Shown piece after piece: positions 1-12,200 of a DNA stretch of 64,000 nt. The position numbers and the translations under genes were made by a program. The stretch's first letter is position 1; each line of letters begins with the position of its first letter. Below the pieces are notes generated by a model, which ran no database searches, was not told the DNA's origin, and was given only the letters and a program-made list of their open reading frames with translations. The stretch comes from Enoplosus armatus (taxonomy: Eukaryota; Chordata; Actinopteri; Centrarchiformes; Enoplosidae), in assembly GCF_043641665.1 (NCBI RefSeq), contig NC_092183.1:19575501-19639500 (forward strand). The letters are read 5' to 3'.

Positions 1-664
1 GCTCCTCTCTCCTTAGACAACTCCTTAGGGTGATGACTTGTGAAAAAGTATTTTATGCATGTGATGCATATGCTAATCATTTAGGTTGATCAGATATGGG
101 TTTGTCTCTTATTCTTCTGTTTCGCCAGTCATGTGTTTAATTTATGTACGTATGTATGTAAGCAATGCAGTTACAGTAATGCAGCTCTTATTACAACCCT
201 CAAACCTTTTCATAATAACTGAATTTAGCTTTTGTCCACAGAAGAAACCCCATCAAGTTTTTTTTTTTATTGTTACATATGATTAGATTGATATAGAAAG
301 CTGTCTTTGTGATCAACGTTGTCTTGATGAGACATCTTTGTGTACAAACATGCACTGTAATGTAAACATGACAGCCATGTTTGCGTTACTTACTGATGTA
401 GTCTCATTTAAAAGGTTTTTTTTTGTATTGTCATTTTTTTTGTATAGTCATATTTGTATCGTTGGTATTCAATTATGCCAGTTTACTACATTTGTAAAGA
501 CTCATGTAAGACTGACATCAGCCCGACACACAAAGAACCACTTAAAGAGTGCAGGATGCAAAAATCACTGCTCTGAATGTACACAAAGCAATCATAAAAT
601 TGCCCAATTGCACATTAAGATTAATGCAGACACTATATATGTTTTTCTTGTATGATTTTCCCAG
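1..664 (+). other. orai1 intron (3' part)
   Basis: No coding exon is visible in these 664 bases. The stretch is AT-rich and ends in a pyrimidine-rich tract and acceptor (ttttcccag) at 656-664, directly before the orai1 exon. It is therefore read as the 3' part of the intron that separates the two coding exons of orai1. Confidence 0.7.
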
Positions 665-1213
665 GTTGCCATGGTGGAGGTACAGCTGGAGCGGGAATAT
701 AAGTATCCTCCAGGGCTGCTGATAGCCTTCAGCGCCTGTACCACAATCCTGGTTGCTGTCCACCTCTTTGCCCTCATGATCAGCACCTGCATCCTCCCTA
801 ACCTTGAGGCTGTCAGCAATGTCCACAACCTCAACTCTGTCAACGAGTCACCCCACGAGCGCATGCACCTCCACATAGAACTGGCCTGGGCTTTCTCCAC
901 GGTCATCGGCACCCTCCTCTTCCTGACCGAGGTGATGCTCTTGTGCTGGGTGAAGTTCTTGCCCCTCAAGAGCGCCACAGAAGAAAACAACGGCACCATA
1001 AGTTCCGGTGAGGCCGCGGCCATCGCTTCCACCTGCATCATGGTGCCGTTTGGACTCGTTTTTATCGTGTTCGCCGTCCACTTCTACCGCACACTCGTCA
1101 GTCACAAGACGGACCGACAGATCCGAGAGCTGGAGCAGGTCATTCGGCTCCAGAACCAACTGGACCACCGGGCTGAGAATGACGACCTGAAGGCCACTGT
1201 CCATTACCCGTGA
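665..1213 (+). CDS. orai1: ORAI calcium release-activated channel protein, last coding exon (partial gene)
   Basis: Pore subunit of the store-operated (CRAC) Ca2+ channel in the plasma membrane, gated by STIM proteins of the endoplasmic reticulum. The exon follows a pyrimidine-rich acceptor ending cccag at 664, opens in frame with VAMVEVQL, and encodes 182 residues to TGA at 1211-1213. This reproduces the end of TM1, including the selectivity-filter glutamate (E106 in human numbering), then TM2 ([20 protein letters not shown]), TM3 ([13 protein letters not shown]), TM4 ([16 protein letters not shown]) and the cytosolic C-terminal helix ([19 protein letters not shown]) that binds STIM. The TM3-TM4 loop is shorter than in human ORAI1 and carries an NGT glycosylation sequon. 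The first coding exon (N-terminus and most of TM1) must lie left of position 1, with 1-664 as intron. ORAI1 is favoured over ORAI2/3 by sequence and by the neighbours rhof, setd1b and hpd. I cannot say which fish paralogue it is. Confidence 0.93.
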   Translation, partial: VAMVEVQLEREYKYPPGLLIAFSACTTILVAVHLFALMISTCILPNLEAVSNVHNLNSVNESPHERMHLHIELAWAFSTVIGTLLFLTEVMLLCWVKFLPLKSATEENNGTISSGEAAAIASTCIMVPFGLVFIVFAVHFYRTLVSHKTDRQIRELEQVIRLQNQLDHRAENDDLKATVHYP

Positions 1214-2760
1214 TCATGGCCAGTTAGTGTACAACAGCAGTGGACATTCAACAGTGCTTTAATATTGAAATCTCTTGTAAAAGCTTTATTTCAATATGAA
1301 CTGAGCTCAGATGCTTTCTTTTTTTTAAATTGCAAGCATTCATCTGGCGAGCGATGCAGGTTTCGGCTCAGTCCACTTTTAGATAATGCATGCTCATAAT
1401 CTTCTACACATTATATATTCCTTTAACCTTTGCTCTCAGGCGCTAACGTTTCACCTACTTGTATAACAACATATCATATTGTAATGTTACGTATTTTGGG
1501 GCTAAAGCCACTTCACATCTGCACTTCAGTGTACTGTCATAGAAATTGGAGTGATACTCAATTTGTTCTGAGTTTTTATGGAGTTAAATAGCCCTCTACA
1601 AATTACGACACAGCTGTATTGTACAGTAATGAAAAATATGTTGTTGTTTAGTTGTTAATAACAAAAGACCTGAGGAAGATCCACTCAAAACAATGACAAT
1701 GAGTATGTTAAAGGTGCACTTCCCTTTGTTTACCTGAGTTTAGTTCAGGTAGAGAGATTGTGGCGCGGCTCTGTTTGGGCTTTTCAATGTGTAATTTACA
1801 CAACTCACACTTTATTCTGTGCTGCCGATGGAGTCTATAACTCACCGCCACTGCTGCATCTGCCTGTGGTCTTAATAGTGCCCCATGGTGGGTTGCATTT
1901 ATTACTCCTGTTCTCACGTTTGCTCGGCTTTAAATGAGGCTTTGTAGGGAGCATTACCAAGCCTTTATTATCAATACAGATGTTCATATTCAAGGTGTGA
2001 ATTGTCAAACTGAAGTATCAGTTATATTAGAATCATTTTCTGCATGCTTTAAAACCAAAATTATGGGACAAGTTGCGTCCTTTTAAAAGGCCTTAGTGCT
2101 GTGTTTGAAACACACACGTCCAAACTCACTGGACTGAATGATTGCTGGTAGGGCCTTTTTATTTTAGTTACCAGTTGTTTTAGGTTGTGCCAAATGTTTG
2201 CTCCCTTCTTTTTCCCTTACCTAGATTTTTCAATCTTCTGAACAATTTACATTTTGCTTTTTGCATAATCCTCATTTTTGAAGAGCTCCAATAATCTGAA
2301 AGCATAGGAAAATTAAGAAGCTAAACATTCTTTAAGTCTTTAAAAGTAATATCTTAATGTTAACATCCAACAGTATCTGTGTACAATCTGAGGCAAAAGA
2401 ACACTTCTTAGAAATAAATACTTCTGTGGGCAGACTTTTAACTGTGTTACTGCAGTGCACATCTTTTTATAGCAAGGGAGAATCAAAATGAGTTATTAGA
2501 GTTTGTGTTCTTTCAGAGGAGTCATCCTCTTATAAAATCAATATCGGGTAAAGAGTTGAGACATTTGCTCATTTTCACATTTACTCTTGCAGTTCCAATA
2601 TACTGTAATCCTTTCAAATGGTTACTGGCTTTGAAGAAGTATTGCTGAATGTATTATTACAAAGCATGTCCGTATTGGAAATGTTGTGTTTTAAGTTTGT
2701 ATGTTTTGTACTTTTCATAGTTTACAAGCTCGAGTGTGTTCGCACATTGTTTAGGTTTTA

Positions 2761-2794
<34 letters not shown>

Positions 2795-3800
2795 AGTATA
2801 GGGTGTGTTCTTTTTGTCCTGTGGCACATTGTTGAATTGTTTTACTTTGGTTGGATTACTGTAACCCTGGTACAAGATCTTTGTCCAAGCTCAAATGAGG
2901 GAATGTGCACATATTTAGAGCTGGAAGACAATTCCTTATTATCAGTTATTCTCTCATGTGATGGTCATGACACAATTTTCACATCAATATATCACATCCC
3001 AAAATATTCTTTCCTAAATATGTTGAAATAGTATCTTTCACAACATGAGAGTTTAATTATATGGGAATATATACATGTTTTATTTCAACTTTTGATCAAC
3101 AAACACAAAGTACAACCATTTTAATCCATGTGATGAACACCAGTTTGAATTTTTAATTCTTAACTGAATATTGTAACATACTGTATTTATATCGAGGTAA
3201 TGCTGTGGTCATTATTCAAATGTCAGTTTTGTCTGTATTACCCACCGCCTACTGTAACAGCTTCTGTGGGACACGAGCTCCCAAAATTTACATTCAAATG
3301 TCCCGACCAGATGATAATATCTCTGTGACACGTAGCAGAGAACAAGGAGCCATAAGGGGTTAATAACTTCCAGACTGTTTAGTAAAATGGTCATTACGCT
3401 TTTCCAAAGACCTGCTGATGATGTTTCTTTATGACTTTTTTTTAATTTTTTTTTTTTACAAGGAATGAAAGAAGACAGGTTTATTCAGGTCAACTGCACA
3501 CACTCTGGGACACTTCTCATAGGATTTGCCACATGTGCCTTCTTTAAAAACGAATCAATGCAAATGAAGGTGCTTTGGTTCATTTTTGTGGTTTATTTAT
3601 TCAACACGTGTTACTGTATATAGAGGGGTTTCCCTGCTTGTGGCAATGCACAGTTTTAAAGTGAATATTCAGTATACTGAATTGTAAGTTTTGCTTGTGT
3701 GTGGTGTTAGCAGCTCATGGAGCTGCAGCTTTTTAACCTGTTGAGAGTCACCAGGCCTGTTTTTTTGTTGCCGGTTTGAGAATAAAACACATCTGAGATG
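1214..3800 (+). other. probable long orai1 3' UTR
   Basis: Stretch after the orai1 stop with no coding potential on either strand. It is AT-rich, contains a (TG)n run at 2764-2793, and has AATAAA hexamers at 2413-2418 and 3781-3786. The second lies just before the reversed rhof relic and could be the distal poly(A) signal. That the transcript reaches 3.8 kb is inferred; an earlier end is equally possible. Confidence 0.4.
2764..2793. repeat. (TG)n microsatellite
   Basis: About 15 uninterrupted TG units in the presumed orai1 3' UTR. Confidence 0.95.
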
Positions 3801-4030
3801 ATTTGTGAGTTTTATATGAATCTTTTATTAATATGTTGTTGTTGTTGTTGTTGTTTTTTTTTTTAACATTTTTCTGTATAAAAAAGCCAGGAAAAACAAA
3901 CAAGGAAACACTTGAATCTCACACAAAATGTATTTTAAACTATGAAGTCAAAAGGAAAACCACACAGGAGGTGTGTCCATGCGTGCAGTTTGAGTGGAGA
4001 CTGTCAGTGAGTCAGAGCCATGAGCGTGCA

Positions 4031-4690
4031 TCACAACAAAGCACACAAACTCCCCCGCTCTCTGACTTTTTCCGGCGCTCTTGTCACCATTAGCTCTTGT
4101 TTCGTTGCCTCTCTGAATAAGTCATTCACATTTTCCATGTCCTTGGCTGAGCACTCTACAGCACAGCATTGATTTTCCTTCTGGCCTCTTCTCCCTGTCA
4201 GAATAGAGTTTAATTCCCACGAATGAGTTGTGAATGTGTGACTTTTTTGACTTCGTGATTACACACTCATAGTCAATATTAGTAAAGTAATACCAAGTGT
4301 ACATAGGTAAAAGTGCATGGCTAATCCCGATGAGTTGGGCCCAGAGGCGTTTGTTTAGCTTCATACATGAATATATGTCACTGCAATCTGGCCTGATGAC
4401 CAGAGCTTCTTGATCAGGACTTTGTCTTCTCGTAGGTCTGCTTTACACCCAACAAGGACAATGGGCACCCCATCACAGAACTGTTGCACCTCAGGATACT
4501 TTATTATTTATTATTATAATGGATAGGTCCATGGGAGGTCACCTCTTTTTGAGAAAAGGTGAAAGTGTGAAAGAGTTCTCTTATTTGTAGATTTAACACT
4601 CTGTCTTCGGGAAATGAATTGGACACTTACCTCTGGAAAGACTCCGTCAGTATACAACCTTGAATTCTCTTGCTGGCTGGTGTCATGTTT
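4031..4690 (-). pseudogene. rhof: decayed Rho-family GTPase gene, rhof-like
   Basis: Three exon remnants of a RhoF/RhoD-type GTPase are seen on the minus strand. (1) About 4631-4690 ends LYTDGVFPE before a good gtaagt donor; upstream, the P-loop Gly/Lys positions read as Gln/Glu and two residues seem deleted. (2) 4367-4498 encodes 44 residues, YPEVQQFCDG, then VPIVLVGCKADLREDK, ending VTYIH at a gtatga donor. (3) 4031-4194 opens GEEARRKINAVL, then shifts frame at about 4155-4160 where four bases seem lost, and continues ECSAKDMENVNDLFREATKQ to a C-terminal CALL prenylation box and TGA. The exon(s) for switch I and switch II (effector loop and DTAGQE) are not found between 4499 and 4630. The acceptor before remnant 2 sits in a TTATTA-type simple repeat without a pyrimidine tract. 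Missing exons, frameshift and lost P-loop argue against a working GTPase. The symbol rests on synteny, since RHOF lies between ORAI1 and SETD1B in other vertebrates. An assembly error is the main alternative. Confidence 0.72.
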
Positions 4691-4989
4691 TGTGAAAATA
4701 CAGATGAGGAAGGATGCTTCCAGTGACCGCTGGTCTTGTATTAAACTGCTCTGTTGAGATAATCCAGAGATGAACAGAAAACAGAAACTGTGACTGCAGT
4801 AGTAGCTAAAATGACTTACAAGCCATTTGTCCACCATCATGGAGGTGGTGGTATGAACAGTTGAAAGGGTTTGGAAATGCTTTCTGGGACACTCACACCT
4901 TGAAACACACCTACAAATTGTCCAACCTTCCCTTAATAAACTGCTCCACCTCCTGAATATCTCAAGTATTTACACAGCCTCAAATATAA

Positions 4990-5284
4990 CTACTACAATG
5001 CTCTGTTGAATAGAAAATCAATTAATCGATATTTAATTATTATCTATGTCTATTATAATACATAACCTACACTATTCTACTGTGCAGTAATAGAACATAC
5101 TGTATGTCCTTAATATGTTCTTATACAATGCTCTACAATGCTACTACAATGCTCTGTTGAATAGAAAATCAATTAATCGATATTTAATTATTATCTATGT
5201 CTGTTATTATACATAACCTACACTATCCTACTGTACAGTAATAGAACATACTGTATGTCCTTAATATGTTCTTATACAATGCTA
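4990..5284. repeat. 151-bp tandem duplication, two copies
   Basis: The unit starting ctactacaatgctctgttga occurs at 4990 and again at 5141, an offset of 151 bases that holds along the whole unit. The copies (4990-5133 and 5141-5284) differ at only a few bases, so the duplication is recent. It lies in non-coding AT-rich DNA between the rhof relic and setd1b. Confidence 0.9.
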
Positions 5285-5291
5285 CTGTAGT

Positions 5292-5870
5292 CCATTGTAT
5301 TCTGTTATCTTGTATTTATATGTATCATACATATTGCATACGTGTTGTATAAACATGTATTACATACTCATATTTCCATATATTGTTCGTATTATATTCA
5401 TGATATATATATATATATTCCAAATGTACTGTATTACTATGTCATGTTGATTATCACAACCTGCACTATTGGTACATACATCCTTTTTATGCACATAAAC
5501 GTAACATAACATAACGTATACAGCTTTCTGACTTTGATTTATTAGTTATCTGTATATATATATATATTTTTTTTTTACTTACTGCTCTGTGTCCTGTTCC
5601 TATCTGCCTTTCTGCTCTATTTCTCATGAGGCTGTAACACAAACATTCCAGTCTGTTATGGATGTTATTTTATGTTATATTCATTCAGACCATGTCAAAT
5701 AATAAACATACATTTTGCAGAGTTATAGCCTGAAGTCATAGCTTAAACATGACATCCATGATCATTATGTACACCTACATGCTTTTCTGTATTTGCCCTT
5801 TTAAGTTACGAGTTGCCAATAAATTATTACATTATAAAGGTGCATAGAAACTGTTCTCCAACTTCTTGTG
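5292..5870. other. AT-rich intergenic stretch
   Basis: No gene or exon is seen. It contains short (TA)n runs near 5406-5418 and 5553-5567 and AT-rich unique sequence leading to the setd1b first exon. Confidence 0.5.
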
Positions 5871-5899
5871 TTCTTCCGCCTCACCTACGGATCTATATT

Positions 5900-6027
5900 C
5901 CTCCTTCGTCTCTGTCCGCTGGCGGATGGATCCATTCTTCAACCTGGGCGACGAACTGTGGAAACACCGAAAATAACACGAGCTTTCCCACAATGTTGCT
6001 CCGTCAAAGGACAAAACTTTGGTACGG
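5900..6027 (+). promoter_or_regulatory. probable non-coding first exon and promoter region of setd1b
   Basis: The composition becomes richer in CpG here (for example ccgctggcggatgg near 5920 and cctgggcgacgaactg near 5942), and a good donor gtaagc follows at 6028. The coding exon begins after the acceptor ending at 6264 and needs an upstream 5' UTR exon; this one fits. No TATA box is obvious, as expected for a housekeeping promoter. The transcription start is not determined. Confidence 0.5.
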
Positions 6028-6279
6028 GTAAGCGAGTTAAGCCGGTTTTGTTGGACTTCTCTGTATTTTTAGTGCGTTAGTATTTGGGTATGTTTCGTTT
6101 CACAGCCTGTTCTCTTTTGGAAAAGGACAGCGTTACAGGTGATGCTCTTCGTCACCTGTCGGGGCGTGTTAACCTCCAGTGGAGGACTAATGTCAGCAAG
6201 CTAACAGCTGTATTTATTGTGGCACAAATGAGAGCGGGCAGTGTTTGTTTTCTTCTGTTTACAGGTTTTGACCAATGTA

Positions 6280-9200
6280 ATGGAAAGCGAAAAACAAACT
6301 ACTGAGAGAGAGACACCGCCTCAGCACTGGAGAAGTTGCAAGTTGATTATTGACCCTGCGTTGACAAGAGGACTGTATAAAGTGTACCGTTATGATGGAC
6401 AACATTTTAACATACCCGTGAGCGTTTTTAAGCATCTGTTATTGCCGTTGTCTTTCATAGATAATTACCCGTCAGCATATTTAACCAGCATGCATGTTTT
6501 CCATGATGATGATGATGATGATGATGGGTGTTGTTTACCTCAACAGGTGGAGGACTTAGGTCTGTTTCCTGTGGATACAGCCACAGATCCCCGCATCTGC
6601 CGCCTGTGGAGCAAATGCAACAAGACTGACTTTTTGGTTCCTAAATTTAAGGTAATCTTTTAGGATCCTTTACTAAAGTAACAGTACTAATACCACACTG
6701 TATGTAGAAATACTCAATTACAAGTAAAAGTCCTGCATTAAAAATGTTAGTTCAGTAAAAGTATGTAAGTATAATCTGGAAAATGGGCTTAAAGTATCAA
6801 AAGTAAACGTATTCAATGCAGAAACATGGCCCCTGTGACTGATATGTGATGAGATATTTATTACTCATGCATTAATGTGTAAGCAGCTAATTCTTAACTA
6901 TTAACGGTTAATCTGCTGATGAATAAGCGAGTGGTTTGTTTTGTAAAACTTCAGAAAGTTGTGAGAAATTTTTTAGCTAATAGTGAAACCTCAAAAGTAT
7001 TCGGTTTACTATAATTTAAGACAAGAAAAAGCAGCAAATCCTCACTTTTCAGAAGCTGAAACCATGAAGTGTTTGACATGAAAAACGACAAAAATGCAAA
7101 TTCTTGATTGGTAAAGTAACTACAGTAGTCAAATGAATGCAGTGGTGTAAAAAGTACAATATTTCCCTCTGAATTGTGAAGCAGAAGCATAAAGTAGCAT
7201 GAAATGTCAAAGTGCAAGCACCTCAAATTTGTACCTAAGTACAGTACGAGTAAATGTATTTAGTTTTTTACCACCATTGGTCTTTATAGACATAATAATA
7301 ATTATTACAATGCTAATAATGATTATAATAATAATAATAATAATAATAATAACAGTTGTTGTTGTTTACCTATGTCCTTTCAGGTTGATGAGTGGTATGT
7401 TGGCCCTGTTCCTCCCAAAGAAGTGACATTCTCCAGGTTGAATGACAATGTAAGGGAGGCGTTCTTGACTAATATGTGCAACAGATATGGGAACATTGAA
7501 GAAGTAGAGATATTTTACAATCCTAAGAACAAGAAGCATTTAGGGATCGCAAAGGTCGTCTTCGACACGGTGAGCGCTGCAAAAGACGCTGTTCAGTACC
7601 TCCATCAGACTTCAGTGATGGGAAATGTTATTCACGTGGAAATTGATCCTAAAGGTAACGCTGATTTTAGGAATACTTCGCATTATTAAGTATTGAAAGC
7701 ATAAATGTTACTCTTGTTGAATTGAATTATTGTAACATGCAACCTTCCTCAGGTGAAAACAGGGCGCGATATCTCCAGTTCCTCTTACGTGGACTTTACA
7801 CTCCTTGGACGTTGCCAGTGGGCAGCAGTGAGCAAGCTCTTCAAAGCTTAATCAACAGTTTGCTGGTAAACATTGAAGTAATCGTATATTCAGTATTTAT
7901 AAATCAGCTGTTAGATTAATGTTTTTTTAAGGATAATATTTCTCAGCGGTTATCTTGTTTTTCTCTGTATTATCCGTCTCTTTACAGGACAGCGCAGCCA
8001 CGCAGCGACAGGGGAGCGTCTCCAGCCCCACGACCATCGCCACCCCCCTCTCTCTGGACACAGCATACTCCAGTATTTGTCAGGATACGCCCTGCAGCTT
8101 TGGGCTTACACCGCGTTCTCAGGGAACCCCCCGCACTCCTTGCTTGTCTGCGACTCCTCTCTCTCAGGACTCTTGCTACTCCAGTCTTCAGGCGACTCCG
8201 GTCCTGCAGGGGGAGCCCTCCACATATAGTGTTCACAAACCTCTAAGACGAGAACTCTGCCATCGTAAACCAGCGAGGTATCACAGAGGATTCGGCGAAG
8301 TCTCAGATGTCAACTTCATTTTGAAGCATTGCCAACCACAGCCACCACACCCCCTCTCTACCCAAATACAAACTAGCAGCCAGCAGCTTGCACTGTGGGG
8401 TCACAATGCACAGTCCTCTACTCACGATAATATAGAGCCTTCCTTTAACCTTACCTCCAGAGACGTGGTCCCTGCTACCTCCAAGTCTTTACACCGGAAC
8501 TGCAACTCTTTCAGCATCCTGAGCATTAATTTCACAGCTGACCAGCAGACAGCAGCATCCTCCCCACCTGATGACCATGCATGCATAACAGAGTTATCTC
8601 CATCTGCTGTTAACTGTCCCTCTGGCAGCCCCCAGCCAGAGGTAGAGAGTTTGGACTCCCGCATTGAAAGCTTGCTGATAAACAGCCAGAGTACTGACCC
8701 CTCATACTTTGCTAGAAAGACTTTGGAGGCTGATGTGCACTCTCAGGACAACCCAGCATCACCTTGCTCAGCGAATGCCTCCCCTCTCTCAGATGACTCA
8801 CTTGTTTGCAGTCCGACTTGTGGGTCCTTCACAGCCAGCCACCAGCGCTCCTACAGTGATCTGGTGGGTGTCGGTCAAAGATCGCTCATTGAATATGAAG
8901 AGAATGAAACTACTCAAGCTGTTTCATTTCTTACAAGAAACTGCCAGTCTCCCACTCCATCTGATTTCACACATTTTGAAAGGATCGCTCACATAAACAA
9001 TAAAAATGACGCAGAAAGGTCCCAGTCATTATGTCCAAAGGTAAATCCTCTAGTTCTCTACATACATCATGAAGACAATAGTCAAGTATCTATGTAAAAG
9101 TATTAATGTTGTTGTTGTAAATCAGCTTTTCAGCTTTTTTTTCTGTCCCACTCAGGAGCATCATGCAGCAAATAAGGAGCACTCGACAAAAGAGATCTCC

Positions 9201-12200
9201 GCTCTTCCTCAGCCTCTGTCTTCTCCCAATAGCAGCACTCAGCTCCTTACCTCCAAAGCTCCTCCTGCCATTCGGTCTAGATGCTCCCATCCACCAGTCA
9301 TCCCTTTCCCTTTCCTAATTCCTCCCTTTCCTCCATCTATTCCACCCGTCCCACCTCGCCTGACAAATGGCATCATCCCCATCCCACCTCCAGGCTGGAT
9401 CCCACCTCCGGGCCATCACACCGGCATCCCCATTCCTCCTCCCTCTATTCCACCTCCTCCTACTATTCCTCCCCCACCAACTTTTCTTGGACCCCCTCCA
9501 CCTTTGATGGTGCCGCCTTCTGTTCCACCTCCTGTGCACATGTACCCCTTACCCATGTGTCCTGCAGGACCATTGGATAAGGGGAATCCTCCAAGGCATG
9601 GCAGTGGACCTTTACCATTCCCTCAACCGCCCTGGCCCGCTCCACCATTTCCCAGGTTTAACCCCTTTGTGCCACCACCAGACTACCCGCTTGTGCGGGA
9701 AAACCCTCAAAAGGTCACAGTAGAAAAAGTTTTAGAAGTCATCATAGATGAACTGAGGTCGATCATTAAGAAGGACATTACACGTAGAATGATTGAAGGG
9801 ATCGCTTTCAAGGCGTTTGAGGAGTGGTGGAACTGTCAAGAGAAGAAAACAAAGGTAAGTTCTTTACACCCTTTATCATCTCAAACTGGTCAATGAAATC
9901 ACATGAATGAGGAAAAGAAATGTTTTCTGTGTCCTTCTTTTGATGGCAAAACATGTTTGTAGCTAGTTGGTTCATTATTATTGTTGTTTTATTCATAAGA
10001 TACAAGTTTCTCCTTTGAAAAGTGGATCAGCAAGTGTGGAAGAGAGGACCAAAGTAATAAATCCCCTTCGTCACATCAGTGGTCTGGGCAAAAAACCTGC
10101 ACTGCCATCTTTCAAGGTAAACTATTCTGCTCACTGTAATATGAAATACACCAGCATTTGACTGGTGAGTCATAACGTGTTATTTGTTATTATTATTATT
10201 CCGTGTTATTTGTTATTATTATGTGTTGTATTATTTTATTGTTATGCAGGTAAAACGGAAAAGAGCAGATGATCCCGCTACATCAGAAGAGATAGAAAAT
10301 GTGCCGTGTTCTACTCATGAAAGCTCTGGTCAGTGCTTTTAACGCAATGAACCCTAATTTATTATATATATTAACTCGACTGTCTATTCTAGACTGTCGC
10401 TTGATCAACCGTGTTGCTTTCTTTTCATGTGGTTTTAGATGTGAAACAGGAGGATGACACACTTAGACCTGCATCTGAGAGAGCCAAACGCAGACATGCA
10501 AGACCACATGAGCTTGACAGTGATGACAATGATGAAGGGAACGAAGAAGACAGCACCCTTCAAGATGAAGGAACAATGCCAGACAAAGTGGAGGCCATTG
10601 TGCCAGTTGAGAATGGTCTTCAAATCCAGGTAAATAGGGATTTTGCAATTAAGTTGAAAGTACAAAAAAAATTATAGAGAACTTTGCTTTCAACTTGATT
10701 AAGTCAGGTCTTGAAATATAAATCGCATATGTATTTCCATAAGAAGCTCATAATCGGCTGTGGTGGGTTAGATCGTTTTGAAAATTGTTGATTTTCCTCA
10801 TGTGACTTTTCCAGAATCTATACAAAATATTAATAAGATCAACAGTTTATGTGCTGAAAGTGTGAAATTCTTAAGACTGCGTAATATAACTGGTGCTCTT
10901 ATTAGTGTGACAGAGAGGATCATGATGATGGTGATGACAGTCATCGTCCTGAGGAAGAAAAGGAGTTGACACAAGAACACAAAAAGGATGAAGATGCTGT
11001 CATCTTTCAAACTTCTGATGGAGTGCAGTGCTTAGATAGCGGTATGTTAAAAGGTCATACGGCTGTAACACTGAACACTAATGAATGATCACGGTCCTAT
11101 GAGTAAATATTATATTTTTGCTTCCTTTTTCAATTTTAGAGAGTTTTTCAGAGAGCAGCTCCTCAGAGGAAAGTGAGTACTCGTCAGACTGCGACTCCTT
11201 TGATTCGCTCTCCTCAGAGAGCTTTGAGGACTCGTCCTGCTCTGACCTCAGTCCTGAAGATGAGGACATGGAGGATGATGACAGGAGCGGCGAATGTATA
11301 GTCATATTGTCAGATGAAGAGTCGATGGAGCTTGAGCCCCCCGTCACCCCGTCAGCCCCGCTAACCCCTGGTGCTCAGCTGGAGCTGGGCCTGCAGGACT
11401 GGTCAGATCCATTTCATAGGGAGGAGACCGAGGAGAAACAGTACACATCCCATCAACAAGACACATGTGACTTGGACGCCATGATGGAGTTCCAAGCCAT
11501 TGAACCCCAGGACCATCTACGGCCCCTGTCACCTCTCGGACTTCCAGGTTATACGCCCAGCATGCTGTGCAGCAGTAGATGGAAATAGTTTACAGCATTA
11601 GCACAGAATTAGGAAATTATATGCTGAATTGGCATTCAAAAAGTTTCCCAAAAAGTGGCCCGTAATGGGGATAAAATCAGCAATAAAAATATTTACAGAT
11701 GTTGTTTGACATAGGTATAATGCATTTATCCTCAATGTGCATGATTTGCATGTTTACAGATCATCCCAGATCATAACCTGTAAACAGGACTAAGTGTCTA
11801 CATGCCAGCTGCTCTGTGAGGCTGTACTTAGGCACAGCGGCGCTTTGTGCTAAATGCTAACGTTAATCATTAGTCATTATTCAAGGACCTTGAATATCTG
11901 TAGCAAATTTCATGGCAATGCACTGAATAGTTGTCAAGATAATTTAATCTGAATTCATCCTCCTGGGGATAATGAATTTCTGTACAAAATGTCATGGCAA
12001 TCTCTAATAGTTGTTGAGATATTTCAGTTCGGACCAAAGTGGTGGACCGACTGACAGTCTGACATTGCCATGCCTAGAGCTGTGCCGTTAGCATGGCTAA
12101 AAGGATATAAATTGTGTGAACAATGGAACAAAAGTATTGATAGAATGCTGAAAATGTGATTTTGTAATATCGTTTTGTTATATATCTGTGTAGCAGCGGA

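Noticed and set aside
4031..4690. A functional Rho GTPase gene
   Set aside because: The switch I/II exon(s) are absent, the P-loop is mutated and the last exon is frameshifted.
10918..11041. Alternative exon 10 start of setd1b after acagagag
   Set aside because: It is in frame, but the acceptor ttattag at 10905 has a better pyrimidine tract and is also in frame (CDREDHDD), so 10906 was preferred.
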